NCBI RefSeq assembly: GCF_003944835.1
Contig: NZ_RWIV01000001.1
Location: 969,501 to 1,033,500, forward strand
Length of the DNA stretch: 64,000 nucleotides
Origin: Bacillus sp. HMF5848
GTDB taxonomy: Bacteria; Bacillota; Bacilli; Bacillales; HMF5848
Direction: 5' to 3'
This document shows positions 32,963-42,184 of this stretch, piece after piece. Made by a program: the position numbers and the translations under genes. Within the stretch, counting starts at the first letter, position 1. Every line of letters begins with the position of its first letter. The notes below the pieces were generated by a model. That model was not told the origin of the DNA. It saw nothing but the letters and a program-made list of their open reading frames with translations, and ran no database searches.

Positions 32963-34906
32963 ATGGCTGTACAAAAACAAATTAATTATAATATTTCATA
33001 CGGTGATGGCTCTGTTTTTTCAAAGTCTTTTGACGAAAAGTATACATATAACGGTGATGACCTAGGTGTAACTTATACGAAAGAGGATACAACGTTCCGT
33101 CTATGGGCTCCAACGGCTGAAGAAGCTTATGTTAACATTTATGAGAAATATGATAGTGAAAACGGCCAGTCCCACCCATTGGTGAAGGCCGAGAATGGGA
33201 CTTGGTCTGTAACATTGACTGGTGACCTGGCAGGAAAATACTATACTTATAAAGTGCGCATAGAAGAGGAATGGAATGAAGCAGTAGACCCTTATGCACG
33301 TGCAGTTGGCGTAAACGGTGATAAAGGGGCTATCATTGATTTAGCGGATACGACTCCTGTTGGTTGGCCAGGTACGAAACCACCTCTTGCAGCACCGACA
33401 GATGCTATTATTTATGAACTTCATGTTCGCGATGCCTCGATGCATCCAGAGAGTGGGATTCAGCATAAAGGAAAATATCTTGGTTTAACAGAGTTAGGTA
33501 CAAAAGGACCAGGTGGCATTCAAACTGGCTTAGACCATATTAAATCGTTAGGCGTGACGCATGTTCAGCTTTTGCCGGTGTATGACTATTCGACAGATAG
33601 TGTTGATGAAACACGACTAGATGAAGAGCAATACAATTGGGGATATGATCCGAAAAACTATAATGCGCCAGAAGGGTCTTATGCAACAAATCCGTATGAC
33701 CCAGCTAGTCGTATTAAAGAGTTAAAGCAACTCATTAAAACAATGCACGATAATGGATTGCGTGTCATTATGGATGTTGTTTATAATCATGTGTTTGATG
33801 CGTATCGAATGAGCTTTACAAAGCTTGTACCTGGCTATTATTTTCGATATGACGTACCAGGAGAAAAGCTTGCGGATGGTTCAGCATGTGGAAACGATAC
33901 AGCAAGCGAACGCACGATGGTACGTAAATTCATTGTCGATTCGGTTTGCTATTGGGCAAAGGAATATGGATTTGACGGTTTCCGTTTCGATTTAATGGGA
34001 CTACATGATGTAGATACGATGAATGAAATTCGTGCTCGTTTAGATCAAATTGACCCGACTATCATGACGATAGGAGAAGGCTGGGTTTTAAATACACCAC
34101 TTAGTGAAGAGCAAAAAGCGAATCAAGAAAATGCGAGTAAAATGCCAAGAATCGCTCATTTTAACGATTACTTACGCGATGGATTAAAGGGAAGTGTGTT
34201 TTACGAGGATGAAGCGGGCTTTGTAAATGGGAAAAAGAATAGCGAGCTAGACATGAAAAAAGGGATTGTTGGTGGAATTGCGTATGATAAAGACATTCGG
34301 ACATTTGCTGACGAACCAAACCAAACAGTAAGCTATGTGGAAGCACATGATAATCATACGGTGTGGGACAAGCTTGAGCTCACAAACCCATCTGATAGCG
34401 AGCTGGACCGTAAGAAAATGCACCGTCTTGCGACAGCTATTGTGTTAACATCTCAAGGGATAGCGTTTTTACATGCTGGTCAGGAATTTATGCGTACAAA
34501 AGGTGGCGACGAAAATAGTTACAAATCACCGACAAGTGTGAACTGGCTAGATTGGCAGCGTTGCTATGAATTTGGTGAAGATGTGGACTATGTTAGAAGT
34601 TTGATTTCAATTCGCCGCAAACATCCTGCATTTCGTATGCAAACGACAGAGCAAATTCGCAAGCATTTATTTTTCGAAAAAGCACCGAAAAACTGTGTAG
34701 CATATACACTTCGCAACCATGCAAATGACGATGATTGTGAAACGATTTTCGTTATTCACAATGCTAATCGAAAAGAAGTAGAAGTCACTTTGCCGAGTTC
34801 TGTAAGCAAATGGGATGAGTTACTTAGTAATGAAGCAAAAGTAAATAAACGCACAGTGCTTGTACCACCGCTATCAACGGTGATTTTGGGTAGTCAAACG
34901 AAATAA
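32963..34906 (+). CDS. pulA: type I pullulanase, cytoplasmic
   Basis: A 647-aa glycoside hydrolase 13 enzyme that debranches alpha-1,6 linkages of pullulan, glycogen fragments or branched dextrins. The type I signature YNWGYDP lies at 224-230, GFRFD contains the nucleophile D343, IGEGW the acid/base E372, and EAHDNHTVWD the transition-state Asp (D463). An N-terminal CBM48-like domain (residues 30-115) carries FRLWAPTAEE. No signal peptide is visible, so it acts inside the cell on imported maltodextrins. A cre-like site precedes the gene and a terminator follows. Confidence 0.95.
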   Translation: MAVQKQINYNISYGDGSVFSKSFDEKYTYNGDDLGVTYTKEDTTFRLWAPTAEEAYVNIYEKYDSENGQSHPLVKAENGTWSVTLTGDLAGKYYTYKVRIEEEWNEAVDPYARAVGVNGDKGAIIDLADTTPVGWPGTKPPLAAPTDAIIYELHVRDASMHPESGIQHKGKYLGLTELGTKGPGGIQTGLDHIKSLGVTHVQLLPVYDYSTDSVDETRLDEEQYNWGYDPKNYNAPEGSYATNPYDPASRIKELKQLIKTMHDNGLRVIMDVVYNHVFDAYRMSFTKLVPGYYFRYDVPGEKLADGSACGNDTASERTMVRKFIVDSVCYWAKEYGFDGFRFDLMGLHDVDTMNEIRARLDQIDPTIMTIGEGWVLNTPLSEEQKANQENASKMPRIAHFNDYLRDGLKGSVFYEDEAGFVNGKKNSELDMKKGIVGGIAYDKDIRTFADEPNQTVSYVEAHDNHTVWDKLELTNPSDSELDRKKMHRLATAIVLTSQGIAFLHAGQEFMRTKGGDENSYKSPTSVNWLDWQRCYEFGEDVDYVRSLISIRRKHPAFRMQTTEQIRKHLFFEKAPKNCVAYTLRNHANDDDCETIFVIHNANRKEVEVTLPSSVSKWDELLSNEAKVNKRTVLVPPLSTVILGSQTK

Positions 34907-34917
34907 TTTGTATATAA

Positions 34918-34955
34918 AATAGATGTCCATGAATGTGGACATCTATTTTCTTTAG
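34918..34955 (+). terminator. intrinsic terminator of pulA
   Basis: The 12-bp perfect stem AATAGATGTCCA/TGGACATCTATT (34918-34929 with 34936-34947) is followed by a T-rich tail. Confidence 0.85.
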
Positions 34956-35011
34956 GCTGTAAAATTGACCCGATTTATATGGAATTAATTTCAAATATAT
35001 GTTAAAATTTT

Positions 35012-35038
35012 TATGAATAAAAAATAAAAATATTCATA
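35012..35038 (+). promoter_or_regulatory. inverted repeat, probable TetR operator
   Basis: TATGAATA (35012-35019) and TATTCATA (35031-35038) are perfect inverted arms 22 bp upstream of the TetR-family start, immediately after a -10-like TAAAAT. Its position suggests autorepression of the regulator-ABC operon. Confidence 0.55.
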
Positions 35039-35059
35039 CGTTCAAAAATGGAGTTGAGG

Positions 35060-35668
35060 ATGATGGCAAAGGGTTTTTCGGAGCAAGAAAAACATGTTAT
35101 TCGCGACAAGCTTTATGAAGAAGGCAAAGCATTATTTAGTCAATATGGACTAAAAAAAACAAGTATTAGCCAAATAACAAAGGCTGTTGGAATTGCCCAA
35201 GGATCCTTTTATTTATTTTTTACATCGAAAGAGGAACTATACTTTGACATATTAGAACAAGAAGAAGCAGAAATGAAAGCTGAACTACTCCCTCTTTTAT
35301 CGAGTGGTATGACACCTGACATACTAAAAGAGATTCTATTAATAGGGCTAAAACAATTCGAGGAACGGCCATTTTTTAAAAATATGTTAATGGGAGATGA
35401 TATGGAGGTTTTGATGAGAAAGCTTCCTGCAGACCGATTACATGCACATATTACCAATGACCAAGATGCATTCTATCCTTTTATTCAAAAATGGAAGCAG
35501 GAAGGTATTTTAAAAGAAGGAAAACCAGATGTTATTGTTGGAATGATTAGAGCGTTTTTTACCATTATCCTCCATAAAAAGGAGATTGGAGAAGACATAT
35601 ACCCTGAAACAGCTGAGCTACTTGCGGATTGTATTGCCAATGGGATTATTGTCTCGAAGGGAGAGTAG
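35060..35668 (+). CDS. TetR-family regulator of the ABC exporter
   Basis: About 202 aa. A TetR DNA-binding domain lies at residues 15-60, with LFSQYGLKKTSISQITKAVG followed by AQGSFYLFFTSKEELYFDI. The rest is a helical ligand-binding domain with no recognisable specificity. It starts at the first of two ATGs after GGAG. The stop lies 5 bp before the ABC ATPase start, so regulator and transporter form one operon that it presumably represses via the inverted repeat upstream. Confidence 0.92.
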   Translation: MMAKGFSEQEKHVIRDKLYEEGKALFSQYGLKKTSISQITKAVGIAQGSFYLFFTSKEELYFDILEQEEAEMKAELLPLLSSGMTPDILKEILLIGLKQFEERPFFKNMLMGDDMEVLMRKLPADRLHAHITNDQDAFYPFIQKWKQEGILKEGKPDVIVGMIRAFFTIILHKKEIGEDIYPETAELLADCIANGIIVSKGE

Positions 35669-35673
35669 CAAAA

Positions 35674-36528
35674 ATGATTGAAGTGAAAAATTTAACGTAT
35701 CGCTATCCCAATAAGAAGGACGATGTCATAAAAGGTGTCGACTTTCATGTAGATAGCGGAGAAATCTTTGGATTTTTAGGACCATCAGGTGCTGGTAAGA
35801 GCACCATTCAAAAGATTTTGATTCGTATTTTAAAAGAATATAAAGGTCATGTATCGGTCGGTGGAAAAGAGTTAAGTCAATTAAGTAATGATTATTATGA
35901 AAAGATTGGTGTTGCCTTTGAGTTTCCAAACTTCTATCGAAAATTTACCGGTTTAGAAAACCTTGCATTTTTTCAAAAAATGTACAAATCAAATACGATT
36001 GCTCCGTTAGAGCTTATGAGATTAGTTGGCCTAGAAGGAGATGCGAATGCTCCCTTCGATAGCTATTCAAAAGGAATGAAAATGAGACTTAATTTTTGTC
36101 GAGCACTGTTAAATGATCCAGATATTTTATTTTTAGATGAGCCAACGTCAGGACTAGATCCGGTGAATGGCAACCGCATGAAGGAATTAATCCTTGAGCA
36201 AAAGGAAAAAGGAAAAACAGTAATATTAACGACACACAACATGATGGCGGCTGACCAGCTTTGTGACCGAGTTGCTTTCATTGTCGATGGAAAAATCGCT
36301 TTAATTGATTCCCCTAAGCAACTTAAGGTGAAAAATGGCGAAAAGGTTGTAAAGGTAGAGTATGAAAATGGGGCTTCTGTTGCTACGGAAGACTTTGCCC
36401 TCGAAGGGTTAAGTAGCAATAAAGAGTTTCATAGAATACTAGAAAGTGAAACGGTTATTACGATGCATACCCAAGAAGCGACGTTAGAGGATATTTTCAT
36501 AAAAACAACAGGGAGGAAGCTCACATGA
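35674..36528 (+). CDS. ABC exporter ATP-binding protein
   Basis: A 284-aa ABC ATPase. Walker A GPSGAGKST, signature region YSKGMKMRLNFCRALL (a degenerate LSGGQ, with SKG), Walker B ILFLDEPTSGLD and the H-loop TTHNMM are visible, followed by a ~60-aa C-terminal extension with a TLEDIFIKTTGR end, typical of ABC-2 drug or antibiotic exporters. ATG 35674 follows AGGGAGAG. It overlaps the first permease gene by 4 bp. Confidence 0.92.
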   Translation: MIEVKNLTYRYPNKKDDVIKGVDFHVDSGEIFGFLGPSGAGKSTIQKILIRILKEYKGHVSVGGKELSQLSNDYYEKIGVAFEFPNFYRKFTGLENLAFFQKMYKSNTIAPLELMRLVGLEGDANAPFDSYSKGMKMRLNFCRALLNDPDILFLDEPTSGLDPVNGNRMKELILEQKEKGKTVILTTHNMMAADQLCDRVAFIVDGKIALIDSPKQLKVKNGEKVVKVEYENGASVATEDFALEGLSSNKEFHRILESETVITMHTQEATLEDIFIKTTGRKLT

Positions 36529-37232
36529 GGTTTCTACATGTTGTTGGCATGGATATTCGGTTTCAATTGAGGCAAGGCTTCTATATAGCGTACGCATTTG
36601 TAAGTGCATTTTATATCGGCATACTTTTCTTTCTACCAGATGTAATTAAGGAAGAACTATCAACAGTAATAATTTTTACAGATCCAGCTGTTCTTGGTTT
36701 CTTTTTTATCGGAGGAATTGTATTACTGGAACGAGCCCAGGCCATCTTTGATCCGTTATTTGTGACACCGTTACATGTTCATGAATATTTGATAAGCAAA
36801 GTCTTATCGTTATCACTTCTTGCTGTTATCACTAGCTTGCTTATTATGTTTTCCTCTCATGGAGGTGACATTCAAGTAGTCCCATTAATGGTGAGCGTAT
36901 TATTAAGCTCTATTTTCTTTACTTTACTAGGTCTTATATTGGCCGTTCGCGTACAATCGGTGAATGCCTTTTTGTATACTTCCCCCATTTTTGTCGTAGT
37001 CTTTTTTGTGCCTATCATACAATATTTTGGTGGTCCTGAGTTGTGGCTGTATTACCTTTTACCGAGTCAAGCAGCTTTGCTTTTGATTGAAGGAAGCTTT
37101 CACGTTCTTCAGCTAAACGTATATGTATATGCGATTCTCACGTTAGTAGCTTGGATTATTCTAGCATATGTATGGGCCTATCATAGCTTTTATCGGTACA
37201 TTGTACTTGGTGTAGGGGGTAGGAGCTCATGA
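36525..37232 (+). CDS. ABC-2-type exporter permease subunit 1
   Basis: A 235-aa membrane protein with about six hydrophobic segments. It begins MRFLHVVGMDIRFQLRQGFY, a common ABC-2 start, and contains LLERAQAIFDPLFVTPL. It overlaps the upstream ATPase (ATGA) and the downstream permease (ATGA). The exported substrate is unknown; homologs are annotated as fluoroquinolone or other drug exporters, which sequence alone does not establish. Confidence 0.85.
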   Translation: MRFLHVVGMDIRFQLRQGFYIAYAFVSAFYIGILFFLPDVIKEELSTVIIFTDPAVLGFFFIGGIVLLERAQAIFDPLFVTPLHVHEYLISKVLSLSLLAVITSLLIMFSSHGGDIQVVPLMVSVLLSSIFFTLLGLILAVRVQSVNAFLYTSPIFVVVFFVPIIQYFGGPELWLYYLLPSQAALLLIEGSFHVLQLNVYVYAILTLVAWIILAYVWAYHSFYRYIVLGVGGRSS

Positions 37233-37954
37233 GAAGAATGTTTGCGTTAGCAGGGAGTGACATTAGGCAAATACAAAAGGATCCCATTCTTGTTGTTGCC
37301 ATACTATTGCCCGTTCTGTTTGCTGTACTTATTAGATTTGCTTTACCGGTTCTCACAGAGAAGCTTAATGACTTTAATTTACTAGACTTAAGTAATCATT
37401 ACGATTTAATAATCGGGATAGGGTTATTAATAACCCCCATTATGATGGGATTCTTAATCGGTTTTATCGTGTTAGATGAACGTGACGAAGAGCTTCTCAT
37501 GTTTTTCTCCATTACACCATTAACAAAAACAGGGTATGTGTATTACCGATTGATTAGCCCTATACTGCTGACCTTTGTTTTATCATTTGTATTCATGTAC
37601 GTGCAAGGTATAGTCTCGTTTGAAGTGATTACGTTTTTACCAATTGCTGTCTTAAATGCGTTAGGATCATCTCTATTTACTATGGCTATGGTCATGTTTG
37701 CTTCCAATAAAGTGGAAGGCTTAGCGCTATCAAAGGTTCTAAATCTAACACTAGTAGTACCTATCATACCGTATATTTTTAAAAATCCAGTGATGCTTCT
37801 ATTTGGAATAGTGCCAACTTATTGGCCTGTCATGGCGTTTGTAGAAAGATACAGCAGTATAGGGACCTTTGTTTTATACGTGATCGTCGGTTTTGTTATT
37901 AATATGGCTTGGCTCATATGGATGACTAAGAAATTTGAAAATAAAATTGGGTAA
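37229..37954 (+). CDS. ABC-2-type exporter permease subunit 2
   Basis: A 241-aa membrane protein with six hydrophobic segments, beginning MRRMFALAGSDIRQIQKDP. FVLDERDEELLMFFSITPLT is a typical ABC-2 cytoplasmic loop. It overlaps permease 1 by 4 bp. The TetR-ATPase-permease-permease operon is complete and is closed by a terminator. Two different permease genes imply a heterodimeric channel. Confidence 0.85.
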   Translation: MRRMFALAGSDIRQIQKDPILVVAILLPVLFAVLIRFALPVLTEKLNDFNLLDLSNHYDLIIGIGLLITPIMMGFLIGFIVLDERDEELLMFFSITPLTKTGYVYYRLISPILLTFVLSFVFMYVQGIVSFEVITFLPIAVLNALGSSLFTMAMVMFASNKVEGLALSKVLNLTLVVPIIPYIFKNPVMLLFGIVPTYWPVMAFVERYSSIGTFVLYVIVGFVINMAWLIWMTKKFENKIG

Positions 37955-37962
37955 TTTGAAAA

Positions 37963-37999
37963 AGCAGGTTTAGGTGTAAAAATCTAAATCTGTTTTTTT
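37963..37999 (+). terminator. intrinsic terminator of the TetR-ABC operon
   Basis: AGCAGGTTTAG (37963-37973) pairs with CTAAATCTGTT (37984-37994, one G-T pair), then Ts. Confidence 0.8.
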
Positions 38000-38277
38000 A
38001 TTTGAATTGTCATCTGATATGGAACGCTGTTTGCTGCGTTGGTTTGATAAAATCCAAGGGTAATTGAATTACATATTTTGTTCATGTGGAGTTGGTTTAG
38101 GGATGTACTTTAACTAGCGGGCGAGGTTAGTTTAGCTATGATAAGTGAAGAAAACATATGATTAAAGAAAAGAATGACTCGAAGAAATATAATGGTGAAA
38201 AAATAAAATTAATAGGTTTAGAGAGAGCGCAGACGGGAAAATAACCTATGTACTACAATATACGAGGAGTGATGCAC
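38000..38277. other. intergenic gap, nothing recognised
   Basis: Between the ABC terminator and the channel-like gene I see no gene, no clear operator and no repeat. The final bases give the GAGGAG SD of the next gene. Confidence 0.5.
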
Positions 38278-39798
38278 TTGAGAGATATAGACAGTATTGT
38301 TCAATCGTTTATGAGTTATTTAGGAAATTTACCTGATCTGTTATTTGCTCTAATCGTCTTATTTATCGGGTGGTTAATAGCTAAAGGAATAGGCAGTGGC
38401 GTCACAAAGCTACTTAAAAAGTTTCAGCTACATAACAAGCTGTTTGATGGTAATGAAGAGAGAAAGGAAACTGCTGAAAAGGCTGTCGGAAAAACAGTTT
38501 ATTATATTTTGATGGTATTTGTGTTTATTTTATTCTTCAACATTCTAAATTTAAGCATTATCGCTGCACCACTAGTTGAGATGTTGTCATCTATTACAAC
38601 AGCCATACCAAGTGTGCTAAAAGCAGCCCTTGTTCTTTTATTAGGTTGGGTTATCGCAACTGTCTTCAGTTGGTTAATTGAAAAAGGTGCCCGTCTGTTC
38701 AAGCTGAAAGAGCGTTTTGTTCAGTGGGGTGTCGTACGTTCTGAAGAAGAAGCTGAAAAAGCTGTTAAGAGCACGTCTAAAGTTGTCTTTTACTTAATTT
38801 TACTCATTTTTATTCCTGGCGTATTAAGCGCCCTGAATATTACAGGGGTTTCTGAGCCATTTGCAGGAATGATCGGAAGTTTATTGGCATTCTTACCTAA
38901 ACTGTTTGCTGCTACCTTAATTGTATTAATTGGTTGGGTCATTGCGAGAATTGTCAGAGATATCATAAAAAACTTATTGGCAAATGTAGGAGTCGATCGT
39001 TTATCCAATAAATTCGGTTTATCTAAAATTCTAGATGGAACTAGTCTTTCGTCAATTATTGGAACCATCGTCTACGTACTGATTCTGATTCCAGTAGTCA
39101 TTGCCGCACTCGAGCGTCTTAACATTAACGGTATTTCAGACCCTGCCGTTAATATGCTGAATGAATTCTTAACAATGCTGCCAAATATTATTGTGGCCAT
39201 CGTTTTAGTGCTCGTCGGTTTATGGCTAGGGAAATGGACAAGCAATATTGTTAGCAATTTACTTGAAAATATGGGTGTCAATTCGTTACTATCACGAATG
39301 GGTCTTGGAAAATTAGATTCAGAAAATAGCAATACGACTCTATCAAAAATTATCGGTCAAATTGCTCAAGTTGTCATCGCGTTATTATTCATTATTGAAG
39401 CTTTAGAAGTAGTAGAGTTAAGCTTTATCGTAACGCTAGCAACCGGTGTATTTGCATACTTACCTTATCTATTTACAGCTCTAATTATTCTAGGTGTAGG
39501 ATTTTACCTTGGGAATCTGGTTCAAAAAATGTTACAACGCGTTCTACAAGGTCATGAACTTTATAAAGTTCTAGGATACATCGCCAAATACACAATCATC
39601 ACACTGTCCTTCTTTATGGCATTAGATCAGTTAGGTGTTGCGGCTTCCATCGTTAATGCAGCATTCGTGTTAGTTCTAGGTGGATTGGCGTTAGCATTCG
39701 GCTTATCCTTCGGACTTGGTGGTAAAGAATTAGCATCAAAGTACTTAAGCAAATGGACTAGTAAGCTGAGCGATTCAGAAGAAAATACTAATCTGTAA
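38278..39798 (+). CDS. small-conductance mechanosensitive-channel-like protein with five helix repeats
   Basis: A 506-aa membrane protein of the type annotated as mechanosensitive ion channel (conserved TM-helix repeats). Five related units are visible, each with an LxxLxALIVLxIGWLIAK-like helix: around residues 17-40, 110-135, 200-225, 295-320 and 385-410. The final part includes GLALAFGLSFGLGGKELA, like the glycine-rich pore helix of MscS. A C-terminal MscS beta-domain is lacking. A TTG start at 38278 lies 8 nt after GAGGAG; the ATG at 38272 lies only 2 nt away. It is monocistronic with a terminator. A role in osmotic release is likely but not shown. Confidence 0.82.
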   Translation: MRDIDSIVQSFMSYLGNLPDLLFALIVLFIGWLIAKGIGSGVTKLLKKFQLHNKLFDGNEERKETAEKAVGKTVYYILMVFVFILFFNILNLSIIAAPLVEMLSSITTAIPSVLKAALVLLLGWVIATVFSWLIEKGARLFKLKERFVQWGVVRSEEEAEKAVKSTSKVVFYLILLIFIPGVLSALNITGVSEPFAGMIGSLLAFLPKLFAATLIVLIGWVIARIVRDIIKNLLANVGVDRLSNKFGLSKILDGTSLSSIIGTIVYVLILIPVVIAALERLNINGISDPAVNMLNEFLTMLPNIIVAIVLVLVGLWLGKWTSNIVSNLLENMGVNSLLSRMGLGKLDSENSNTTLSKIIGQIAQVVIALLFIIEALEVVELSFIVTLATGVFAYLPYLFTALIILGVGFYLGNLVQKMLQRVLQGHELYKVLGYIAKYTIITLSFFMALDQLGVAASIVNAAFVLVLGGLALAFGLSFGLGGKELASKYLSKWTSKLSDSEENTNL

Positions 39799-39802
39799 AA
39801 AC

Positions 39803-39834
39803 AAAAGGGTGGGCCGTTAGTTGGCTCACCTTTT
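39803..39834 (+). terminator. intrinsic terminator of the channel gene
   Basis: AAAAGGGTGGGCC pairs imperfectly with GGCTCACCTTTT (39803-39815 with 39823-39834), the T-run being the distal arm. Confidence 0.65.
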
Positions 39835-39907
39835 AATTTAGGGCTATTTACTTCGGGTGATTTCTGTTCTCTTTGCTGTTTATTGATCTCATAATTGAAA
39901 TTTTAAA

Positions 39908-40567
39908 CTAAAATGTTAGAAGACTATTCTGTTCATTTTGATTTGTAATTCTTTCTGTAATTATTCCGTTACTCATTCGAAGGATTTGACTACCTATTTT
40001 TTTAGCTTCTTGAAGGTCATGTGTAACCATAATCACGGGAATATTCCATATACTATGGAGCCGCAATAATTCTGACTGACATTCTTCTCGAATCTCTTGA
40101 TCCAATGCAGAAAATGGTTCATCAAGTAATAATATCTGTGGTTTGGTTGCTAAAGCCCGTGCTAAAGCCACTCTTTGTTTTTCTCCCCCAGAAATTTGTC
40201 TAGGATATTTGTTAAGAAGGTGCGGAATATCAAGAACTGTTATTAATTGTTTAACAAGGCTGTTATCCTTACTACCATATTCAATATTTTTAATAACAGT
40301 CATATGCGGGAATAATGCGTAATCCTGAAATAAGTAACCAACATTCCTTTTTTGAATAGGCAATGCATGTTTTTTCCCTTTGAAGAGTATTGTTTCGAAT
40401 AGTGAGATAGTCCCTGTATCTGGTCTGGTCAGACCTGATATACAGTTAAGAATGGTTGTTTTACCTGATCCCGATGGACCAAATAATATTGCTATTTCAT
40501 TTTCCACTTGAAAATCAACATCAATCGTAAAGTTAGGCATTTTCTTTTGAATATTTACAGAAAGCAT
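39908..40567 (-). CDS. modC: molybdate ABC transporter ATP-binding protein
   Basis: A 219-aa ABC ATPase. Walker A GPSGSGKTT, signature ISGGEKQRVALARAL and Walker B ILLLDEPFSALD are visible. It lacks the C-terminal TOBE/Mop domain of longer ModC proteins, which is common in Bacillaceae. ATG 40567 follows AGAGG by 8 nt. It is the last gene of modABC, whose order (A, B, C) and the ModA-type binding protein support molybdate or tungstate import. No terminator is visible after it. Confidence 0.9.
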   Translation of the reverse strand: MLSVNIQKKMPNFTIDVDFQVENEIAILFGPSGSGKTTILNCISGLTRPDTGTISLFETILFKGKKHALPIQKRNVGYLFQDYALFPHMTVIKNIEYGSKDNSLVKQLITVLDIPHLLNKYPRQISGGEKQRVALARALATKPQILLLDEPFSALDQEIREECQSELLRLHSIWNIPVIMVTHDLQEAKKIGSQILRMSNGIITERITNQNEQNSLLTF

Positions 40568-40578
40568 ATGCACAACCT

Positions 40579-41262
40579 CTAATCATTTGTATTCGCTGAG
40601 AATTTTAATATATTACGTTTAGTCCACCAATTCAGCCACATGATGGAACTAAATCCAAGGAGAACAATAATGATAACCCAAGTGGTCGCAATCTCCGTTT
40701 TTCCTGATTCAACAGCAAAGTAGATAGCTATTGGAATCGTATCTGTTTTATTAGGAATATAACCAGCAAGCATTAACGTTGCTCCAAACTCCCCTAAAGC
40801 TCTTGCAAAAGTAAGAACAATACCTGCAAGTAATCCTGGAAATGCAAGAGGAAAAGATATCGTCCAGAATACCTTCCATTTTGATGCACCCATTGTGAGT
40901 GCAGCATTTTCTACATTCAAGTCAAAATTTCTAAATGCAGCAGATGCACTCTGATACATAAGTGGAAAAGAAACGACAACAGAAGCGATGACAGCCCCAA
41001 TCCATGTGAATACTATTTGAAAGTCAAACCAGTCTAATAATAAACTACCAATAGGACCGTTTTTACCAAATAAAAATAATAGTCCAAATCCTACAACAGT
41101 AGGTGGTAATACCATTGGTAATAAGATAATCGACTCAATCACATTTTTACCTGGGAATTCGTTTCGAGACACAACTCTTGCTAAAAAAACTCCAAAGATA
41201 AAAACAATAAAGGTTGCTATACTTGCTACTTTTAAGGATAGGAATAATGGTGAATAATTCAT
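40579..41262 (-). CDS. modB: molybdate ABC transporter permease
   Basis: A 227-aa inner-membrane permease with about five hydrophobic segments. The ABC-permease EAA loop is visible as AALTMGASKWKVFWTISFPL, and LARALGEFGATLMLAGYIPN is the ModB-type stretch. ATG 41262 lies 8 nt after AAGGTG. Short spacing to modA and to modC indicates one transcript. Confidence 0.92.
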   Translation of the reverse strand: MNYSPLFLSLKVASIATFIVFIFGVFLARVVSRNEFPGKNVIESIILLPMVLPPTVVGFGLLFLFGKNGPIGSLLLDWFDFQIVFTWIGAVIASVVVSFPLMYQSASAAFRNFDLNVENAALTMGASKWKVFWTISFPLAFPGLLAGIVLTFARALGEFGATLMLAGYIPNKTDTIPIAIYFAVESGKTEIATTWVIIIVLLGFSSIMWLNWWTKRNILKFSANTND

Positions 41263-41277
41263 TGGCCTCACACCTTC

Positions 41278-42069
41278 TTACTTAAATCCATATTGAGCTA
41301 AAATATCTTTTGCAGCATCGGTTTGCAGAAATTGGACAAATAACTTTGCAGCTTCAGCATTATCACTGTCTGCTATTACTGCTGCAGGATACACAATTGG
41401 TGTATGCCAATCTGAATTCGCTTCTGCTAAAATTTCTACTCGTTCAGAAATGGAAGCGTCACTAGAGTATACAAACCCTAGATCTGTATTACCTGATTGT
41501 ACATAAGCTAAGACTTGCCGAACATCTTTCGCCAAAACAACCTTCTCTTGCAGTTGCTCCCATTTTCCAATACTAACAAGCGATTCCTTTGCGTATTTTC
41601 CAGCAGGTACACTATCTGGATTTCCAATAGAAATTTGGCCTATTGGACTTTGATTAATATCCTCAAATGAATTTATATCATATGACTTTTCTTTTTGTGC
41701 AATAAGTACAATTTTGTTTCCAGTAAAATTAATTCTCGTTTCAGGTAAGATGTGTTCTTCTGCTTCAAGGGTGTCCATCCAGTTTTGGTTGGCGGATAGA
41801 AAGACGTCCGTTGGTGCGCCCTGTAGAATTTGTTGGGCTAGAGTTCCTGATCCTCCGAAATTATATGAAATATCCACTGAAGTATAAGTAGATTCAAAAG
41901 TTTTTTCTAACTCTAACAAAGCATCTGTTAAACTTGCTGCTGCAGAGACTAGTACCTCACTTTTTTTGTTATGTTTGTTGCTAGTAGATTCGCTTGCCCC
42001 TTGATTGTTACATCCGATTAAAAACAAAAATACAAACAGAATAACAGTGACTAACTTAAAACGTTTCAT
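41278..42069 (-). CDS. modA: molybdate-binding lipoprotein
   Basis: A 263-aa substrate-binding lipoprotein. The signal peptide ends in the lipobox LIGC (Cys20). The mature domain has the ModA motifs LVSAAASLTDALLELEKTFE and YNFGGSGTLAQQILQGAPTD, with ASLT and SG contributing oxyanion-binding serines in the family. It is first gene of modABC, directly preceded by the operator region shared with the divergent regulator. Tungstate is an alternative ligand. Confidence 0.92.
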   Translation of the reverse strand: MKRFKLVTVILFVFLFLIGCNNQGASESTSNKHNKKSEVLVSAAASLTDALLELEKTFESTYTSVDISYNFGGSGTLAQQILQGAPTDVFLSANQNWMDTLEAEEHILPETRINFTGNKIVLIAQKEKSYDINSFEDINQSPIGQISIGNPDSVPAGKYAKESLVSIGKWEQLQEKVVLAKDVRQVLAYVQSGNTDLGFVYSSDASISERVEILAEANSDWHTPIVYPAAVIADSDNAEAAKLFVQFLQTDAAKDILAQYGFK

Positions 42070-42097
42070 TCATAAACCTCCGGTGTTATGTAATCTA

Positions 42098-42126
42098 ATT
42101 ATAAGTAGGTATAAGTGATTAGTCAT
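42098..42126 (-). promoter_or_regulatory. promoter and direct-repeat operator of modABC
   Basis: On the minus strand ATGACT (-35, 42121-42126), 17 bp and TATAAT (-10, 42098-42103) read into modA. TATAAGTAG and TATAAGTG lie 10 bp apart (42100, 42110) across the spacer, sharing the motif of the inverted repeat at 42151. Confidence 0.55.
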
Positions 42127-42150
42127 AAATAGTTTTAAATGGAAAATTGT

Positions 42151-42184
42151 TATAAGTAGTTATAACTAATTATAACTACTTATA
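42151..42184. promoter_or_regulatory. perfect 15-bp inverted repeat operator, mod region
   Basis: TATAAGTAGTTATAA (42151-42165) and TTATAACTACTTATA (42170-42184) are perfect arms around CTAA. TATAA recurs every 10 bp (42151, 42161, 42171), one helical turn. It is centred between divergent modA and the regulator and lies near the -35 of the regulator's TATAAT (42192-42197). Confidence 0.7.
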
